A DNA stretch of 64,000 nt from positions 46,866-110,865 of the forward strand of contig JBPCUO010000056.1 of the NCBI GenBank assembly GCA_051011135.1, written 5' to 3'. The DNA is from JACOND01 sp051011135. GTDB lineage: Bacteria > Bdellovibrionota > Bdellovibrionia > Bdellovibrionales > UBA1609. Of this stretch, positions 1 to 8,602 are shown one piece after another. How positions within the stretch are numbered: position 1 is the stretch's first letter; every line of letters starts with the position of its first letter. Under the pieces are notes generated by a model. The model had not been told where the DNA came from, did no database searches, and saw nothing but the letters and a program-made list of their open reading frames with translations. The translations under genes were made by a program, and so were the position numbers.

Positions 1-56
1 TTTAAAAGTGGACTCATCAATAAAATACTCATCCATAACCTTAAAAAGCTTTTCAT
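1..56 (-). CDS. possible 5' end of a divergent gene, cut by the window edge
   Basis: An ATG at position 56 on the minus strand opens a frame that stays open to the window edge and reads MKSFLRLWMSILLMSPLL, a hydrophobic start like a signal peptide. A second ATG in another frame (at 36, reading MDEYFIDESTF) is also open, so the frame is undecided. An AAGAAAG stretch precedes the first ATG. Only 18 codons are visible, so no function can be given. Confidence 0.2.
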   Translation of the reverse strand, partial: MKSFLRLWMSILLMSPLL

Positions 57-87
57 TCTTTCTTATGTATTATAAATAAGAATTATC

Positions 88-990
88 GTGAAAGTTTTAA
101 AACAAGATGAAAAAAAGCCAGAATGGCTAAAAGTTAAAATTCCTTCTGGAACCAATTATCATTCTATTAAAAAACTTGTTAAAGATTTAAAATTATCTAC
201 AGTATGTCAGGAAGCCAATTGCCCTAATATTGGTGAATGTTGGGGAGGCGGAACTGCAACTTTAATGCTAATGGGAGATGTCTGCACAAGAGGTTGTCGT
301 TTTTGCAATGTTAAAACTGGTAATCCCAAAGGTTGGTTGGATGAAAATGAACCTCAAAAAGTTGCTTTCACAATTTCAAAACTCAATTTAAAATATGTTG
401 TATTAACGAGCGTAGATAGAGATGACCTTCCTGATGAAGGCTCTGAGCATTTTGCAAAAACAGTTTCTTATATAAAAATGAAGCAGCCTAAACTTCTTGT
501 AGAAGTTTTAACTCCTGATTTTAGCGGACGAGCAGCATGTATAAGGAAGGTTCTTCTTGCGAAACCTGATGTTTTTGCTCATAACATAGAAACTGTAGAA
601 CGATTAACTCCCAAAGTTCGAGATCCAAGATCTAAGTACTTGCAATCTTTAAAAGTTTTAGAAATAGCTAAAAAAGAATCTCCCAGAATATACACTAAAA
701 CTTCTATTATGCTAGGTTTTGGAGAAACAGATTTAGAGCTGCAAAAAACACTAGAAGATTTAAGAAAAGTAAAATGTGATTTTATTACTTTTGGACAATA
801 TTTACGCCCTCAAAAAAGACATTTACCTGTACAAAGATATGTCCCTCCTGAAGAATTTGAAAATTGGAAACGAAGAGCTGAAGATATGGGTTTTTTATAT
901 TGTGCTTCAGGCCCTTTAGTGAGGAGTTCTTATAAAGCAGGAGAGTTTTTTATAGAATCTTTGATAAAGTCTAGAGGGGAACATAAATGA
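88..990 (+). CDS. lipA: lipoyl synthase LipA
   Basis: Radical-SAM enzyme that inserts two sulfur atoms into octanoyl groups carried by E2 or GcvH lipoyl domains. All six cluster cysteines are visible: Cys40, Cys45 and Cys51 (auxiliary cluster) and Cys66, Cys70 and Cys73 (radical-SAM CxxxCxxC). The RSSY motif near residues 279-282 carries the C-terminal serine typical of the family. 300 residues is a normal length. The start is GTG without a clear Shine-Dalgarno sequence; an in-frame TAA lies only four codons upstream, so the start cannot be much earlier. The stop overlaps the next start (ATGA). The next gene encodes a lipoyl-domain protein, the substrate class of this enzyme, so the pair is very likely cotranscribed. 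Confidence 0.97.
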   Translation: MKVLKQDEKKPEWLKVKIPSGTNYHSIKKLVKDLKLSTVCQEANCPNIGECWGGGTATLMLMGDVCTRGCRFCNVKTGNPKGWLDENEPQKVAFTISKLNLKYVVLTSVDRDDLPDEGSEHFAKTVSYIKMKQPKLLVEVLTPDFSGRAACIRKVLLAKPDVFAHNIETVERLTPKVRDPRSKYLQSLKVLEIAKKESPRIYTKTSIMLGFGETDLELQKTLEDLRKVKCDFITFGQYLRPQKRHLPVQRYVPPEEFENWKRRAEDMGFLYCASGPLVRSSYKAGEFFIESLIKSRGEHK

Positions 991-2234
991 ATATTAAAGA
1001 AATAAAACTTCCTGATCTTGGAGAAGGTGTCACTGAAGGGGAAATTATAGATATTAAAGTCTCTCCTGGAGAGCAGATATCTATAGATCAAATTCTCTTA
1101 GAAGTTATGACGGACAAAGCTTCTATGGAAATTCCATCAACGATTGAAGGTCAAGTTAAAGAACTCAAAGCTCAAAAAGGATCGATGGTTTCTGTAGGAG
1201 AGGTTATTTTAACTGTAGAAACTAAAAAAGATTTTCAGGATCTTTCCTCTGAAAAAAAGGCTGTTCCTGAAAAAAAAGAAGCAGCTCCTGAAAAAAGAAA
1301 AAAAGCAGAATCAAAATCTTCTTATTCCAATGACAGTCTAGCCAATGACAATCTAGCCATTCCAGCAACAAGAAAACTCGCAAAAGAACTGGGAATTTCT
1401 CTGGCAGACATTCCTAAAAAAACTGATCAAATCACAAGAGAAGATCTGATTGCCTATATAAAATCCTCTTCTCAAACACAAACTCATGGGGCCTTTACTT
1501 CAAAAGCGACATCTTTAGATATAGGAAATGAAGAAGAACTAAAAAGAGAACCTCTGACAGGAATCAAACGAATCATGTTTGAAACTATGACATCTTCTAA
1601 ATCTACAATTCCTCATTTTACAATTATAGAAAAAGCGAATGTAAAACATCTTGTTAAGATTCGCTCACAATTTAAAGAAAAGTTAAGATCTAAAAATATA
1701 GGAATTACTTATCTTCCCTTTTTTATAAAAGCGATTGCATCTAGATTAAAAGAATTTCCTGTTTTTAATAGCAGTTATGATCCCCATAAAAAAGAATTGG
1801 TTTATAAAAAATCTATTCATATTGGAATTGCAATAGATACGCCACAAGGACTTATCGTTCCTGTTATTAAAAATCTGGCAGATAAAAGTCTTTTAGATAT
1901 TATAAAAGAAATAAAAAATATTAAGACAAAAATGCAAGATAACCGAATACAAAGAGAAGATTTAAGAGGAGCTTCCATAACTCTTACTAATATTGGAAGC
2001 ATTGGAGGTATTTCTGGAACACCTATTATCAACCCTCCTGAAGTTGCTATCTTAGGAATTTATCGAATGTATCCACAAGTTGTACAAAATTCACAATCTC
2101 AATTTGAAGAACAACCTTTTATTAATTTCTCTATAACTTGTGATCATCGCTTCATAGATGGAGCGACTGCAACTCGATTTTTGAAATCTTTTGTAAATCG
2201 AATAGAAGAGCCTAGCTTAATTATGCTAGATTAA
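987..2234 (+). CDS. 2-oxoacid dehydrogenase E2 (dihydrolipoamide acyltransferase)
   Basis: Core acyltransferase of a pyruvate or branched-chain 2-oxoacid dehydrogenase complex, cytoplasmic. Domain order: one lipoyl domain (residues 1-80, lipoyl Lys44 in MTDKASMEIP), a Lys/Glu-rich linker (about 85-110), an E1/E3-binding domain (about 122-158, starting AIPATRKLAKELG), then the catalytic domain with the HRFIDG signature (His387, Asp391). 415 residues. No E1 or E3 gene lies in the window, so pyruvate versus branched-chain specificity is undecided and no gene symbol is given. It overlaps lipA by 4 nt. Its 3' end overlaps the convergent gene by 14 bp, leaving no room for an intergenic terminator. 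Confidence 0.92.
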   Translation: MNIKEIKLPDLGEGVTEGEIIDIKVSPGEQISIDQILLEVMTDKASMEIPSTIEGQVKELKAQKGSMVSVGEVILTVETKKDFQDLSSEKKAVPEKKEAAPEKRKKAESKSSYSNDSLANDNLAIPATRKLAKELGISLADIPKKTDQITREDLIAYIKSSSQTQTHGAFTSKATSLDIGNEEELKREPLTGIKRIMFETMTSSKSTIPHFTIIEKANVKHLVKIRSQFKEKLRSKNIGITYLPFFIKAIASRLKEFPVFNSSYDPHKKELVYKKSIHIGIAIDTPQGLIVPVIKNLADKSLLDIIKEIKNIKTKMQDNRIQREDLRGASITLTNIGSIGGISGTPIINPPEVAILGIYRMYPQVVQNSQSQFEEQPFINFSITCDHRFIDGATATRFLKSFVNRIEEPSLIMLD

Positions 2235-3177
2235 ATCTAGCAGAAGATGCTTTTTCTAAACGATTCCAAATCGCTTCCCAAATTTCTCCGCTTTGATTCT
2301 TATTTTTTATAACAAAAATAATATTCTTATCATTTTCAGATAATTTTCTTAAATCAGAATAAAGGTAACGAGCCAGTAGATGAGGTGGTTTTTCTAATGG
2401 TAATTTTTTTAAAAAAGAAGCCGGATATTTATCACTTAAAAAAGATCTAATTTCTGGGTCCTCTTTCTTGCTTTCCACAATAATTAAAGGAACCTTAGGT
2501 TTATAGTGTTCCTTTTGTGATCCTGGTTGAGAATTTTCTTTTTTATCTTTAACAACAAAATTCAAGCCTTGATCCTCTAAGAAAATCTCTAAATCCTTTT
2601 TTGTAATAACTCCAGGTCTTAAAATAAAAAGAGTCTTTGTTTCTAAATCTGGTTTAATAATTGTAGATTCCAAACCAATCTCACACTCTCCCCCATCTAA
2701 AACAGAAACTTTCCCTGAAAAATTATTGATGACATCCTCTGCTTTTGTAGGGCTTAACCTTGTATATAAATTAGCGCTTGGAGCGGCTAAAGGCTGCCCC
2801 AAATCTTTTAATAATTTTCTCAATAAAGGATGTTTAGGAATTCTAAGAGCTACTGTTTCTTGATCTGCTGTAATTATTGGTAAAATCTTCTTGTTTTTAG
2901 AAGCCACAATCGTTAAAGGCCCTGGTGAAAAATAATTCCATAAAGTTTCTAAAAATTCAGTTTCTCCTGAAACGCATTGTTTCGCTTGAAAAATATCCAG
3001 ACAATGAACAATCAGAGGGTTAATAGGAGGGCGCTTTTTTAAAGAAAAAATCTTTTCTAAAGTTTCTAATTGATCAATTCGACCTGCTAAACCATAAACA
3101 GTTTCTGTAGGTACAGCAACAACTTCTCCTGATCTTAAAAGACTTAAAGCTTCTTTATAACTTAATTTAGAATTCAC
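2221..3177 (-). CDS. L-threonylcarbamoyladenylate synthase (Sua5/YwlC type)
   Basis: Makes threonylcarbamoyl-AMP from threonine, bicarbonate and ATP, the first step of t6A37 modification of ANN-decoding tRNAs. The YrdC domain is clear: PTETVYGLAG near residue 23, KKRPPINPLIVH near 47-58, and PSANLYTRLSPT near 135. The protein has 318 residues, much longer than a single-domain TsaC (about 190). The extra C-terminal part, after a Lys/Glu-rich linker near residue 210, fits the second domain of Sua5/YwlC. Start is GTG at 3177, 12 nt after the icd stop, with no strong Shine-Dalgarno sequence. Probably cotranscribed with icd. Confidence 0.9.
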   Translation of the reverse strand: MNSKLSYKEALSLLRSGEVVAVPTETVYGLAGRIDQLETLEKIFSLKKRPPINPLIVHCLDIFQAKQCVSGETEFLETLWNYFSPGPLTIVASKNKKILPIITADQETVALRIPKHPLLRKLLKDLGQPLAAPSANLYTRLSPTKAEDVINNFSGKVSVLDGGECEIGLESTIIKPDLETKTLFILRPGVITKKDLEIFLEDQGLNFVVKDKKENSQPGSQKEHYKPKVPLIIVESKKEDPEIRSFLSDKYPASFLKKLPLEKPPHLLARYLYSDLRKLSENDKNIIFVIKNKNQSGEIWEAIWNRLEKASSARFNLA

Positions 3178-3189
3178 TCTTATTGTTTT

Positions 3190-4629
3190 TTAATTTTTAG
3201 AAGCTTGAGAGTAACCTGGTTTCCCATTAAAATTGTATAGATTTTCTGTCTTGATCAAATCCATATTTTCTTTTAGGAATTGAGATAATAAATTTATAAT
3301 TTCTTGTGGATCAACGCATGTGTCAGGAGAGGAAAATCGACAGCGCCAATGATCTGATTTATCAGAAAGAGGTTCCGCACCTGGCCAAAAATTTAAACCT
3401 CGACTAGACACAGAATTTAACTTTAATTGTTTTGTCTCTTTCGATTTTACTTTTTTAACAAAATCTTCCATTTTATCTACCCTAGCATCTATATAGACAT
3501 CCACGCCAACAAGTTCCTTTTTTTCTTTAGGAGATTCTAATGTTTTTAAATCTTGAGATTTGGTTTTTTGATAGGACACTGGATTTAAATTTTTAGGCTT
3601 TTCTCCAAATCGTTTTATAACTGCTTTACCAAATTCTTTAGTTCCAACCTTTTCATGACTGACACCTTCTTTATAAATATCATAAGTATGAATTCCATCT
3701 TCTAAAGTTTTTAACCAAGCGTTTTGTATCATAGTTGCTTCTTTGTTAAAATTTAAGTGAACTAACATTTGAACAGCCGCTAACAGCAACCCTGAAGGAT
3801 TTGCTAAATTTTGCCCTGCTCTTCTAGGAGCAGAACCATGGATCGCTTCAAACATAGCATACTCTCCACCTATATTAGATGAACCTGCCAAACCTACTGA
3901 ACCTGTAATTTGAGCGGTAATGTCCGAAAGGATATCTCCATAAAGATTAGGTAGTACAATAACATCAAATTGTTCTGGAGAATCAGCAACCTTAGCCATT
4001 CCAATATCTACAATCCAATGTTCACTTTCAATATCAGGATACTCTTTAGATATTTCTTCAAATCTATTATGAAACATTCCATCAGAAATTTTCATAATAT
4101 TATCTTTAGTAAAACAAGTTACTTTTTTGCGATTATTTTGTTTGGCATATTCAAAAGCATATTTAATAATTTTTGAAGATCCTCTATAAGAAAGAAGCTT
4201 CAAACTTTGATACACTTCTTGAGTTTGTCGATATTCAATTCCAGAATAAAGATCTTCTTCATTTTCACGAATAATAACAAGATCCATTTTGGGATGTTTG
4301 GTGTCTAAATAAGGATAGTAAGAAACACAAGGACGCACATTAGCATAAAGGCCTAAACTTTTTCGAACTGTAACATTTAAACTTCTATACCCTCCACCTT
4401 GAGGTGTTGTGATAGGAGCTTTTAAAAAAACTTTTGTTCGATGAAGAGATTCCCAAGTTTTATCTTCAATTCCTGCGAGGTTACCTGCTTTATAAACTTC
4501 TTCACCAATTTTAACTTCTTCTATTTCTAAAGGTACTTTTGCTGCTTTAAGAATATCTAATGCGACATCCATAATTTCAGGACCAATTCCATTTCCATGA
4601 GCAACAGTAATTTTTCTTAAATCAGACAT
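3190..4629 (-). CDS. icd: isocitrate dehydrogenase (long Thermus/Rickettsia type)
   Basis: Oxidative decarboxylation of isocitrate to 2-oxoglutarate in the TCA cycle. The N-terminal two thirds is the isocitrate/isopropylmalate dehydrogenase fold: NGIGPEI near the start, the substrate-binding RKSLGLYANVRP segment, the metal-binding NLYGDILSD and EAIHGSAPR. A C-terminal domain of about 130 residues follows (VGVDVYIDA, SSRGLNFWPG, DHWRCRF), as in Thermus thermophilus and Rickettsia enzymes of about 480-496 residues. I chose ATG 4629 (479 aa, MSDLRKITVAHG). The frame is open to a TTG at 4668, but that adds only a hydrophobic non-family stretch. NADP preference is likely for this subtype but was not verified. 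Confidence 0.93.
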   Translation of the reverse strand: MSDLRKITVAHGNGIGPEIMDVALDILKAAKVPLEIEEVKIGEEVYKAGNLAGIEDKTWESLHRTKVFLKAPITTPQGGGYRSLNVTVRKSLGLYANVRPCVSYYPYLDTKHPKMDLVIIRENEEDLYSGIEYRQTQEVYQSLKLLSYRGSSKIIKYAFEYAKQNNRKKVTCFTKDNIMKISDGMFHNRFEEISKEYPDIESEHWIVDIGMAKVADSPEQFDVIVLPNLYGDILSDITAQITGSVGLAGSSNIGGEYAMFEAIHGSAPRRAGQNLANPSGLLLAAVQMLVHLNFNKEATMIQNAWLKTLEDGIHTYDIYKEGVSHEKVGTKEFGKAVIKRFGEKPKNLNPVSYQKTKSQDLKTLESPKEKKELVGVDVYIDARVDKMEDFVKKVKSKETKQLKLNSVSSRGLNFWPGAEPLSDKSDHWRCRFSSPDTCVDPQEIINLLSQFLKENMDLIKTENLYNFNGKPGYSQASKN

Positions 4630-4686
4630 ATTAAAATTAAAAAAAACACAAAAAGAATTTAAAGGCAATATTTTATAAAAATAAAT

Positions 4687-5775
4687 TTATAAATCATCAT
4701 AATCTATAACAACTTTTTTAGAAAGAGGATAGCATTGGCAAGTCAGCATCTCTAAAGATTCAATATTTTCTTCATCTAAAATACCTTCTTCTAATTGAAA
4801 AATCTTACCTTCTTTGAGCTTAGCCATACAAGTCATACAAGACCCTGATGCACAAGAAAAAGGAACATTATGCCCTTGATCTAAAAGCTGTTCTAAAAGA
4901 GATTTTTCACGATTCATATTTATTTCAATGTCTTCTCCATTTAAAGTCGCTTTTAAAATTTTAGGCTCTTCTTCTACAGCATATCCTTTTTCAAAAAAAA
5001 CAGAATACTTATCGGGTTTAGGTCCTAAAACAGGAACAACATTAAAATCTTCTTTAAAAATACATGCAGAAGAGCAGCCTTTTTCTAAAAGAGTATCACT
5101 AATAAAATTCATATAATCTTTAGGGCCACATAAATAAAATAAACTGTCTTTTAATGAAAATTTTTCCAGAACCTTAGATAGTTTTTGGGAGTCTAATCTC
5201 GCTCCTTTTTCAGATAAAAGATATTGAATTTCTAAAGTATCAGGATATTTTTCCTGCCATTGATTAAGAGATTTTTTATACAAAATATCATCTTCCTTTT
5301 TATTAGAATAAATTAAAAACATTTTTTTACAAAGATTAGATTGTAAAGCTGTTTTTAAAATTGAAAATAACGGAGTAATGCCAATGCCTGCGCTAAATAA
5401 AATATAATTTTTATTATCTAAAGTTTTAGGAAGCGTAAAAAAATTCCCTAAAGGTTTTTGTGATAAAATCTCATCTCCTTCATTAACAAAATCAATCATA
5501 TAATTAGAAACTATTCCCCCTTCGACTCTTTTAACAGAAGTCTGTAAGGGCTCTTCTAAAAAAGGAGAAGAGGAAAGCGAATAGCTTCGCAAGTAATCCT
5601 TCCCCTTGATAGAAAATTTAAAAGTTAGAAACTGAGATGTTTTATAGGAAAAAATAGATTCATGCTCTTTAGCAACAGAAAAATAAAAAGAATAGCTATT
5701 CTTTGTTTCTTGCTGTTTTTTAATAACTTTCAAAGGATAATATTCTAAAGACATTTGATTATTGAAATAATACAT
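4687..5775 (-). CDS. FAD/2Fe-2S oxidoreductase (ferredoxin reductase fused to ferredoxin)
   Basis: Electron-transfer flavoprotein. Order: an FAD-binding beta-barrel with the RSYS motif at residues 63-66, an NAD(P)-binding domain (SAGIGITP near residue 128 and a CGP motif), then a C-terminal plant-type ferredoxin domain with Cys308, Cys313, Cys316 and Cys346 (CxxxxCxxC...C). This layout matches HCP reductase and PaaE-like oxygenase reductases. The physiological partner is unknown. 362 residues from ATG 5775; ATG 5754 (MSLEYYPLKV) is an equally possible start, and neither has a clear Shine-Dalgarno sequence. It stands between icd and the dppABC-dapF operon with 40-57 nt gaps. Confidence 0.88.
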   Translation of the reverse strand: MYYFNNQMSLEYYPLKVIKKQQETKNSYSFYFSVAKEHESIFSYKTSQFLTFKFSIKGKDYLRSYSLSSSPFLEEPLQTSVKRVEGGIVSNYMIDFVNEGDEILSQKPLGNFFTLPKTLDNKNYILFSAGIGITPLFSILKTALQSNLCKKMFLIYSNKKEDDILYKKSLNQWQEKYPDTLEIQYLLSEKGARLDSQKLSKVLEKFSLKDSLFYLCGPKDYMNFISDTLLEKGCSSACIFKEDFNVVPVLGPKPDKYSVFFEKGYAVEEEPKILKATLNGEDIEINMNREKSLLEQLLDQGHNVPFSCASGSCMTCMAKLKEGKIFQLEEGILDEENIESLEMLTCQCYPLSKKVVIDYDDL

Positions 5776-5815
5776 TTATAAAAATATTTCAACAATTAAT
5801 TCTTTTTAGAAATCT

Positions 5816-6682
5816 TCAATACCCCCATTTTACTGAAGACTTTAACAATGGGGAATCTCCTCGAAGATCTACAATAAGTTGACCTCCTGGCATATCAATA
5901 AATACTTCTTTAAAGTGACGACCTTTAGAAGAGCGAACAAAAGCAGTGGCAATAGATAAAGCTCCTGTCCCACACGCTAAAGTGAAATCTTCTACACCTC
6001 TTTCAAAAGTTATACCCTTTAAATAATTATCTTTTTCTATTTTATAATAGGAAACATTCATGCCTTCTTCTTGGAATTTTTTATTGTATCTCATAGCTTG
6101 AGCAAGAGGTTTTAAATCTTCTTTTTGAAAATCAGATTCCCATTCTAAAACAGCATGAGGAACTCCTGACACTACAAATGAGTAAGGATATTCTTTGCCT
6201 TTATAGGAAAAAAATAAAGAGGATTTAACTATAGAGTTTTTAGATAATGATATAGACCAATCCCCTTGAAAGTTTTTCATTGCTTTTATAGAAAATTGTC
6301 CTAATTGAAAATTTTCAAAATTTAAATTTGTCTTTCTGCCATAATCTATTAAACAACAAGATGCATTGCCACACATTTCTGGCATAGAACCATCTTTATT
6401 ATAAAAATCATAATGAGGAATTAAATTTTTAGAATCTTTAAAAACAATAAGGCCATCGGAATCCTTAAACTCTTTTAAAGAAAAAATCTCTTTCAAAAAA
6501 AAGGATCTCTCTTCTTGAGATTTTTGAGATAATTCTTCAAAGTTTTTAAAAGGCTGTTCAATTAAACAACTATAAGGGGGCAAAAAATCCATAAGTTTTG
6601 CATCAAACCATCTATAGTCAGCCACAAGAAATTTATTTCCAGAGGCTGATATTTTTATTAGATATTTATTATTTTTTATCAT
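5816..6682 (-). CDS. dapF: diaminopimelate epimerase
   Basis: Interconverts LL- and meso-diaminopimelate for lysine and peptidoglycan synthesis. Both catalytic cysteines are seen, in PEMCGNA (first half) and LACGTGA (second half), with the family DGLI motif before the first. The first motif reads CGNA rather than the usual CGNG, a mild divergence. I start it at ATG 6682 (MIKNNKYLIK): this forms TAATG with the dppC stop and has GGAG 8 nt upstream. The ATG at 6700 lies inside dppC and lacks a ribosome site. The result is 288 residues, slightly above usual length. It is the last gene of the dpp operon; lysA and lysC lie 10 kb away. Confidence 0.92.
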   Translation of the reverse strand: MIKNNKYLIKISASGNKFLVADYRWFDAKLMDFLPPYSCLIEQPFKNFEELSQKSQEERSFFLKEIFSLKEFKDSDGLIVFKDSKNLIPHYDFYNKDGSMPEMCGNASCCLIDYGRKTNLNFENFQLGQFSIKAMKNFQGDWSISLSKNSIVKSSLFFSYKGKEYPYSFVVSGVPHAVLEWESDFQKEDLKPLAQAMRYNKKFQEEGMNVSYYKIEKDNYLKGITFERGVEDFTLACGTGALSIATAFVRSSKGRHFKEVFIDMPGGQLIVDLRGDSPLLKSSVKWGY

Positions 6683-7563
6683 TAAGGAATCTCCATCCAT
6701 TTAGTATCAAAAACATCTCTTAGCCTTTCTCCTAGAATATTAATACATAAAATTAAAACTAAAATACAAATACCAGGAAATGTAACTAACCACCAAGAAC
6801 TTTCTATGTAAGCTCTTCCATCAGCAATCATAGATCCCCATTCGGAAAGTGGAGGTTGAGCTCCTAAACCCAAAAAACTCAAAGCAGCGACACTTAATAT
6901 ACCTTCACTAAAAGTCAGAATAGCTTGAACAGATATTTCCCCAAAGCTATTAGGTAAAATATGATAAAAAATAACTCGAAAAGGATGAGCTCCAAAGCTG
7001 ATACTTGACTGAACATAATCCTGACCCTTTTCTCTCAATACAAGACTTCTTACTAAACGAAACATAGGAGGGATGGACATAACACTAACAGCAATACAAG
7101 CATTGAAAAGACTAGGGCTTAAAACAGCTATGACAATAATAGCAATAAGTATTCCGGGAAAAGACATTAAAGTATCTATCATTCCCATAATAAAAGGATC
7201 CATTTTTTTAAAATAACCTGCAATAACTCCTAACAAACAACCAAAGAAAAGAGAAATGATCATAACTAAAAAACCAACCATTAAAGAAATTTTTCCACCA
7301 TAGAATAACCGAGACATAAAATCGCGACCTAAATCATCTGTTCCTAATAAGAAAGAACTATTCCCTCCCTCTTTCCAAATAGGAGGCAGATTTAAATACT
7401 CTTCATAAATCTGATTAGGAGAATGTTTTAAAAACCAAGAAGAGGTTAAAGATAAAAAGCAAATAAGGAAAAACACACAAAAACAAATTAAAGATATTTT
7501 ATCTTTTTTTAATGTTTGAATTATTTTTAAAAAAGTAGCTTGAAAAGTATTTTTTGATTTCAT
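6682..7563 (-). CDS. dppC: peptide ABC transporter permease, DppC/OppC type
   Basis: Inner-membrane permease of a dipeptide/oligopeptide importer. The sequence shows a first membrane segment (about 25-45), the typical N-terminal statement that the mature region begins with LLGTDDLGRDFMSRL near residue 74, five further helices, and the EAA loop (SISFGAHPFRVIFYHILPN). 293 residues, normal. It overlaps dppB by 4 nt (ATGA) and dapF by 1 nt (TAATG), so it is tightly coupled. No ATP-binding subunit (DppD/DppF) is encoded nearby, so the transporter must use ATPases from elsewhere. Confidence 0.92.
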   Translation of the reverse strand: MKSKNTFQATFLKIIQTLKKDKISLICFCVFFLICFLSLTSSWFLKHSPNQIYEEYLNLPPIWKEGGNSSFLLGTDDLGRDFMSRLFYGGKISLMVGFLVMIISLFFGCLLGVIAGYFKKMDPFIMGMIDTLMSFPGILIAIIVIAVLSPSLFNACIAVSVMSIPPMFRLVRSLVLREKGQDYVQSSISFGAHPFRVIFYHILPNSFGEISVQAILTFSEGILSVAALSFLGLGAQPPLSEWGSMIADGRAYIESSWWLVTFPGICILVLILCINILGERLRDVFDTKWMEIP

Positions 7564-8594
7564 TTTATAACTTCCTTTTTTAAAAGAAGATCTCTTATTT
7601 TAGGATCTATTTGAGTATAAATAATATCAATCATCATATTGATCCCTATAATTATAAAAGAAATTAATAGCACTCCTCCTTTAATGACCGGATAATCTCT
7701 AGATAAAACAGCTTGGACTAGCCATTGACCCACTCCTGGCCAAGAAAAAACTGTCTCAGTTAAAATAGCTCCTGTTAATAAAGTTCCAACTAAAAAACCA
7801 ATAACTGTTATAATAGGCACTAAAGCATTAACAAAAGCATGATGAAAAAAAACTTGATAAAAACTAAGTCCCTTACTTTTTGCAGTTCTAATAAAATCCT
7901 TAGATAAAGTTTCTAATACACTAGAGCGAGTCATTCTTACAATAAAAGCAAGTGGTATAGTTCCCAAAACTAAACTTGGAAGTAAGAGATGATTTAAAGC
8001 ACTTAGGAAAGCCTGCTTACCATCTTCAGAAAACCAAGAATCTATCAAGTACAAACCTGTAACAAAAGGTATATCATACAAAACACTGACTCTTCCTGAA
8101 ACAGGAGTTATTCCTAAACCCACAGAAAATATTAATATAAGCATGATTCCCCACCAAAAAATAGACATAGAAAATCCAAAAAGAGATAAACCTATAATGG
8201 AATGATCTAGTAAGGTATTTTTTTTAAAAGCTGCAAAAACCCCTAAAGGAATGCCCAGAATAAAAGCCCATAATAAAGCAAAAAAAGTAAGTTCAAAAGT
8301 TGCTGGAAAATAAGAAAAAAATTCTTTTGAAACGGATTCGCTTGTAACAATAGAATGACCAAAATCACCTTGAAAAATAGACTTTAAAAACAGGAGGTAT
8401 TGCTTCCCTATAGACTTGTCTAAACCCAGAAGAGATCTCATTTCTTGAACGGCTTCTACAGATGCTCCTCTTTCTCCTAAAAGAAGTTGAACAGGATCTC
8501 CTGGAGTTACATAAAGCAAGCTAAAGGTAACAACAGTAACTGTAAATAAAGTTGGTAAAATGTATAAGAGTTTACGAATTAAAAAAGATTTCAT
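7560..8594 (-). CDS. dppB: peptide ABC transporter permease, DppB/OppB type
   Basis: Second inner-membrane permease of the importer. Typical features: an N-terminal helix (residues about 10-30, ending LLYVTPGDPVQLLLG), a periplasmic segment, five more helices and the EAA loop (DFIRTAKSKGLSFYQVFFHHAF). The C-terminal FSWPGVGQWLVQAVLSRDYP is highly family-typical. 344 residues, normal. It starts 8 nt after the dppA stop and overlaps dppC by 4 nt. Together with DppA and DppC it would import di- or oligopeptides. Confidence 0.93.
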   Translation of the reverse strand: MKSFLIRKLLYILPTLFTVTVVTFSLLYVTPGDPVQLLLGERGASVEAVQEMRSLLGLDKSIGKQYLLFLKSIFQGDFGHSIVTSESVSKEFFSYFPATFELTFFALLWAFILGIPLGVFAAFKKNTLLDHSIIGLSLFGFSMSIFWWGIMLILIFSVGLGITPVSGRVSVLYDIPFVTGLYLIDSWFSEDGKQAFLSALNHLLLPSLVLGTIPLAFIVRMTRSSVLETLSKDFIRTAKSKGLSFYQVFFHHAFVNALVPIITVIGFLVGTLLTGAILTETVFSWPGVGQWLVQAVLSRDYPVIKGGVLLISFIIIGINMMIDIIYTQIDPKIRDLLLKKEVIK

Positions 8595-8602
8595 AAAACT
8601 AA

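Noticed and set aside
3970..4176. Plus-strand open frame of 68 codons within icd
   Set aside because: Antisense to a well-conserved gene, no ribosome site, composition is a mirror of the icd codons.
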